Shown: one piece after another, positions 61,072 through 64,000 of the stretch
How positions within the stretch are numbered: the first letter of the stretch is position 1
Layout: every line of letters begins with the position of its first letter
NCBI GenBank assembly: GCA_002297815.1
Contig: DBKH01000002.1
Coordinates: 1-64,000, forward strand
Reading direction: 5' to 3'
Length of the DNA: 64,000 nucleotides
Source of the DNA: Bacteroidales bacterium UBA755
Lineage (GTDB): Bacteria; Bacteroidota; Bacteroidia; Bacteroidales; UBA932
Notes under the pieces: model-generated
Seen by the model: the letters and a program-made list of their open reading frames with translations, nothing else
Databases searched by the model: none
Told to the model about the DNA's origin: nothing
Position numbers and translations under genes: made by a program

Positions 61072-62109
61072 ATGAACAAGATTATCAGAACAATGGCTTT
61101 CGTCTCAGCCGCCGCGCTGCTTGCTTCTTGCGGAAACGGCAAGAAAGCCGACAACACATCCGCTGCCCAGAACGTTGAGGAAAGGGCGACGTTGATTTCC
61201 ACGGCCACCGCTGTGAGACAGGAAGTGCCTCAGACGGAAACATATTCATCATCCGTGCAGGCTTTCGCGATCAACAACATCGCGCCTCAGACCGGCGGCA
61301 GGATCAAGACCATCAAGGTCGATGTCGGCAGTTTTGTGAACAAGAATCAGTTGCTTGCCGAGATGGATGCAGCTCAGTTGGATCAGGCAAGGCTCAAACT
61401 TGTGAACGACTCGACCGAACTCAGTCGTCTGAGAAGCCTTTACGAGGAAGGAGGAGTGTCAAAGTCTGATTTTGACGCCGCTGAGATGGCCTATAAGGTA
61501 AGTCGCAGGTCCTACAACAACCTGCTTGAGAACACATGGCTTCGTTCGCCTATAAGCGGAGTCATTACCGCAAGAAACTACGACCAGGGCGACCTCTATT
61601 CCGGACAGCCTATCTTTGTGGTCCAGCAGATCACTCCAGTTAAGCTTTTGGTCGGAATCTCAGAGTCTGACTACATGAAGGTCAAGAAAGGAGATCAGGT
61701 GGAGATCACAGCTGACGCCATTCCTGGCAGAACATTTACTGGCAAGGTCAACAAGGTCTATCCTACTATTGATCCTACCAGCCACACATTCACGACAGAG
61801 GTCCTTGTTGGCAACGCTGACAGAACCCTGCGCCCAGGAATGTTCGCGAGAGTCAAGGTGGAGTTTGGGGTGAACAACAGCATCATTGTTCCTGACGAGG
61901 CGGTTGTGAAGATGCAAGGCTCAGGTCAAAGAAGCGTCTATGTCGTTAATTCCGACAACACTGTCAACAGTGTCATCGTCAAGATCGGTCGTCATTTCGA
62001 CAGATACTATGAGATTCTCGAAGGCTTGAACGATGGTGACATCGTTGCCACCAAGGGAAGCTCCAGTCTGAAGGACGGAGCCAAGGTCGAGATCTCCAAG
62101 AACAACTAA
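61072..62109 (+). CDS. RND efflux periplasmic adaptor (HlyD-like lipoprotein)
   Basis: A 345 aa lipoprotein (LLASC, Cys at about residue 20). The barrel-sandwich halves (IAPQTGGRIKTIKVDVGSFV; LRSPISGVITARNYDQGD) flank a short helical hairpin; a beta-barrel and membrane-proximal domain follow (PGMFARVKVEFG). It links the inner-membrane pump to TolC. It starts 21 bp after the tolC-like gene; the ATG is preceded by GAAT. Confidence 0.94.
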   Translation: MNKIIRTMAFVSAAALLASCGNGKKADNTSAAQNVEERATLISTATAVRQEVPQTETYSSSVQAFAINNIAPQTGGRIKTIKVDVGSFVNKNQLLAEMDAAQLDQARLKLVNDSTELSRLRSLYEEGGVSKSDFDAAEMAYKVSRRSYNNLLENTWLRSPISGVITARNYDQGDLYSGQPIFVVQQITPVKLLVGISESDYMKVKKGDQVEITADAIPGRTFTGKVNKVYPTIDPTSHTFTTEVLVGNADRTLRPGMFARVKVEFGVNNSIIVPDEAVVKMQGSGQRSVYVVNSDNTVNSVIVKIGRHFDRYYEILEGLNDGDIVATKGSSSLKDGAKVEISKNN

Positions 62110-62121
62110 AGAATTGAAACT

Positions 62122-64000
62122 ATGAGTATTTATAGATCAGCGGTGAAGAAGCCCGTCACAACGGCATTGATATTCCTTGCCTTTGCGATATTCGGTGTCT
62201 TCTCACTGATGAACACATCATTGGCGAACTACCCGGATTTCGATGCTAACGTCGTCCTGGTGATGTCGTCATATCCGGGAGCGAGTGCTTCCGACATCGA
62301 GAACAACCTCACAAAGGTGCTTGAGAACACCTTGAACGGTGTGGAAGACCTTAAGGACCTCACTTCCAGGTCAAAGGAAAATGTCTCCATTGTGGTTTTG
62401 GAATTTGAGTATGGCACCGACATCGACGAGGCCTGCAACAACATACGAGACAAACTGGACCTTGTCAACTCATCCCTGCCTGACGGAGCCTCCGTTCCTG
62501 TGCTCTTCAAGTTCGGTATGGATGACATGCCGGTGCTGATTCTTTCGGCAAAGGCGGATAAGAGTCTGATGGGCCTTGACAAGATTCTAGACGACAAACT
62601 TGTCACCCCTCTGGGACGTGTGAAAGGCGTTGGAACCGTCAGCGTTTCCGGTGCTCCTGAAAGGGAAATCCATGTCTATTGCGATCCTAACAAGTTGGAA
62701 GCCTATGGTTTGAGCGTTTCGGGAATATCCCAAATCATCGCAGCTGAGAATCGTAATGTTCCTTCCGGAAGCATCGACATCGGTGCAGAGTCTTTCACCC
62801 TTCGTGTTGAGAAGGAGTTCAAAGACCCTTCAGAACTGCTTGACATAGTTGTCAGCACACGTAACGGCCAGACCGTTTATCTTAGGGATGTCGCCACCGT
62901 CATTGACGGCCTTGAGGAAAAATCTCAGGAGTCTTTCACCAATGGAGAGAGAGCCGCGATGATTGCAGTTCAGAAGCAATCCGGTGCCAACACCGTCAAT
63001 GTCATCAAGAGTGTCAAAGAAAAACTCAAGACGATCGAGCCTACTCTTCCATCCGATGTGAAGATCACAACTGTGGTTGATAGCTCCACCAACATTCTGA
63101 ACACCCTTAACTCCTTGAAAGAGACGATCATCATCACCCTTTTGGTGGTCATGCTCGTGGTCTACATATTCCTTGGCCGTTGGAGAGCGACATTCATCAT
63201 CGTGCTTTCCATCCCTATCGCCTTGCTTGGCTCCTTGATCTACCTTTACGCCACAGGCAACACGTTGAACATCATCTCAATGTCCGCCTTGTCCATTGCG
63301 ATAGGTATGGTGGTGGACGATGCCATCGTGGTGTTGGAGAACATCTCCACTCACTTGGAGCGAGGTGAGAAACCGACCGAGGCCGCTGTTCATGGAACCT
63401 CCGAGGTTGGTATCTCCGTAATCGCATCAACCCTTACGATGCTCTGCGTGTTCCTGCCTTTGACCATGGTTTCCGGAATGGCCGGAATCATGTTTAAGCA
63501 ACTTGGCTGGATTGTCAGCATCATCATGATCATCTCCACGACCGCAGCGCTTACCCTTGTGCCGATGCTCTGTTCAAGAATGCTGAGCAACAAGCCTAAG
63601 AACGGCAAACTGCACAGGGCAATCTTCGACAATGTCGAGAAGTTCCTTGACAAGATCTCCAACGGCTACGCGAAGATCATCGGCTGGTGTATGAATCACA
63701 GGAAGACCGTCATATTCAGTGGCCTTGCCATCTTCGTGGCCGTCCTTGTGCTGCTTGGCCCTGGTGTCAAGACTGAGTATTTCCCGCACTCCGATGAGGG
63801 GCGTCTTACCGTATCAATCGAACTTCCGGTGGGTACCGAGCAGACGGTGACTGGAGAGTTCGCTAAGAATTTCGCTGCAAGAATAAAAGCTGAAATTCCT
63901 GAAATCCAGGTGCTTCAGTACCGCTTCGGTCAGGCTAGCACCGACAATGTCTGGGGAAGCATGCAGTCCAACGGCTCCTACATCATCTCGATGAACATCA
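62122..64000 (+). CDS. RND efflux pump permease (AcrB-like), truncated at the window edge
   Basis: An ATG at 62122, 12 bp after the adaptor gene, opens a frame that stays open to the end of the window (626 codons), so the gene is partial at its 3' end. MSIYRSAVKKPVTTALIFLAF is the usual first helix; PGASASDIENNLT and FEYGTDIDEA belong to the porter domain; GMVVDDAIVVLENI (about residue 395) carries the two proton-relay aspartates of helix 4. It is a proton-driven pump of the hydrophobe/amphiphile type; the substrate is unknown. Confidence 0.95.
   Translation, partial: MSIYRSAVKKPVTTALIFLAFAIFGVFSLMNTSLANYPDFDANVVLVMSSYPGASASDIENNLTKVLENTLNGVEDLKDLTSRSKENVSIVVLEFEYGTDIDEACNNIRDKLDLVNSSLPDGASVPVLFKFGMDDMPVLILSAKADKSLMGLDKILDDKLVTPLGRVKGVGTVSVSGAPEREIHVYCDPNKLEAYGLSVSGISQIIAAENRNVPSGSIDIGAESFTLRVEKEFKDPSELLDIVVSTRNGQTVYLRDVATVIDGLEEKSQESFTNGERAAMIAVQKQSGANTVNVIKSVKEKLKTIEPTLPSDVKITTVVDSSTNILNTLNSLKETIIITLLVVMLVVYIFLGRWRATFIIVLSIPIALLGSLIYLYATGNTLNIISMSALSIAIGMVVDDAIVVLENISTHLERGEKPTEAAVHGTSEVGISVIASTLTMLCVFLPLTMVSGMAGIMFKQLGWIVSIIMIISTTAALTLVPMLCSRMLSNKPKNGKLHRAIFDNVEKFLDKISNGYAKIIGWCMNHRKTVIFSGLAIFVAVLVLLGPGVKTEYFPHSDEGRLTVSIELPVGTEQTVTGEFAKNFAARIKAEIPEIQVLQYRFGQASTDNVWGSMQSNGSYIISMNI

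Overview
The window looks like a chromosome segment of an anaerobic, gut- or rumen-type member of the Bacteroidales. The grounds are a SusC/SusD pair, promoters of the Bacteroidota type (TAnnTTTG with an upstream TTTG), almost no Shine-Dalgarno sequences, lipoproteins with acidic surface-export signals after the lipid cysteine, and order-typical families (DUF4293, DUF4271, DUF6057, DUF2723). I cannot name a genus. No rRNA, tRNA or CRISPR array was seen.

Region 1 (1-4500) is an accessory patch on the minus strand: a RhuM-type protein, a Fic protein and a DUF234-type ATPase. It also holds a decayed second Fic 3' end and two copies of a ~140 bp structured repeat that bracket the Fic and ATPase genes. 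Region 2 (4.5-8.7 kb) is housekeeping: an organophosphate-type transporter, a NagD-like phosphatase, a YqiA-like esterase and lipoate ligase.

Region 3 (9.15-29.0 kb) is a polysaccharide utilization locus that I read as directed at chitin or another GlcNAc polymer. Its order is a GH9-deacetylase fusion, ROK sugar kinase, sugar MFS permease, SIS-domain protein, SusC, SusD, a candidate glycan-binding lipoprotein, a DUF4369 lipoprotein, a DUF6057 membrane protein, a propeller protein with a CxxCH motif, a GH18 lipoprotein, NagA, a NagZ-like GH3, and a convergent AraC regulator. The inferred flow is surface GH18 cleavage, import by SusCD, periplasmic trimming by GH3 and GH9-deacetylase, uptake by the MFS, phosphorylation by ROK, deacetylation by NagA, and perhaps deamination/isomerization by the SIS protein, since no NagB is present. 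Two strong stem-loops divide the locus into three segments.

Region 4 (29.1-64 kb) is mostly core functions: a carboxyltransferase without a visible biotin lysine, a SPOR protein with a degenerate M28-TonB fusion, leuS, a fabH-fabK-fabF-fabZ-rluA cluster divergent from a LytTR regulator, rnpA-yidD-hemD, a large DUF2723 membrane protein, a split ThrE exporter with a LysR regulator, pgk-lgt, and a TetR-TolC-MFP-RND efflux operon that runs off the right edge.

The most unusual signal is not a gene. The hexamer GAATAT occurs about 165 times counting both strands by hand, roughly five times expectation. It occurs equally on both strands and in all reading frames, and it forces otherwise avoided codons such as ATA and GAA.
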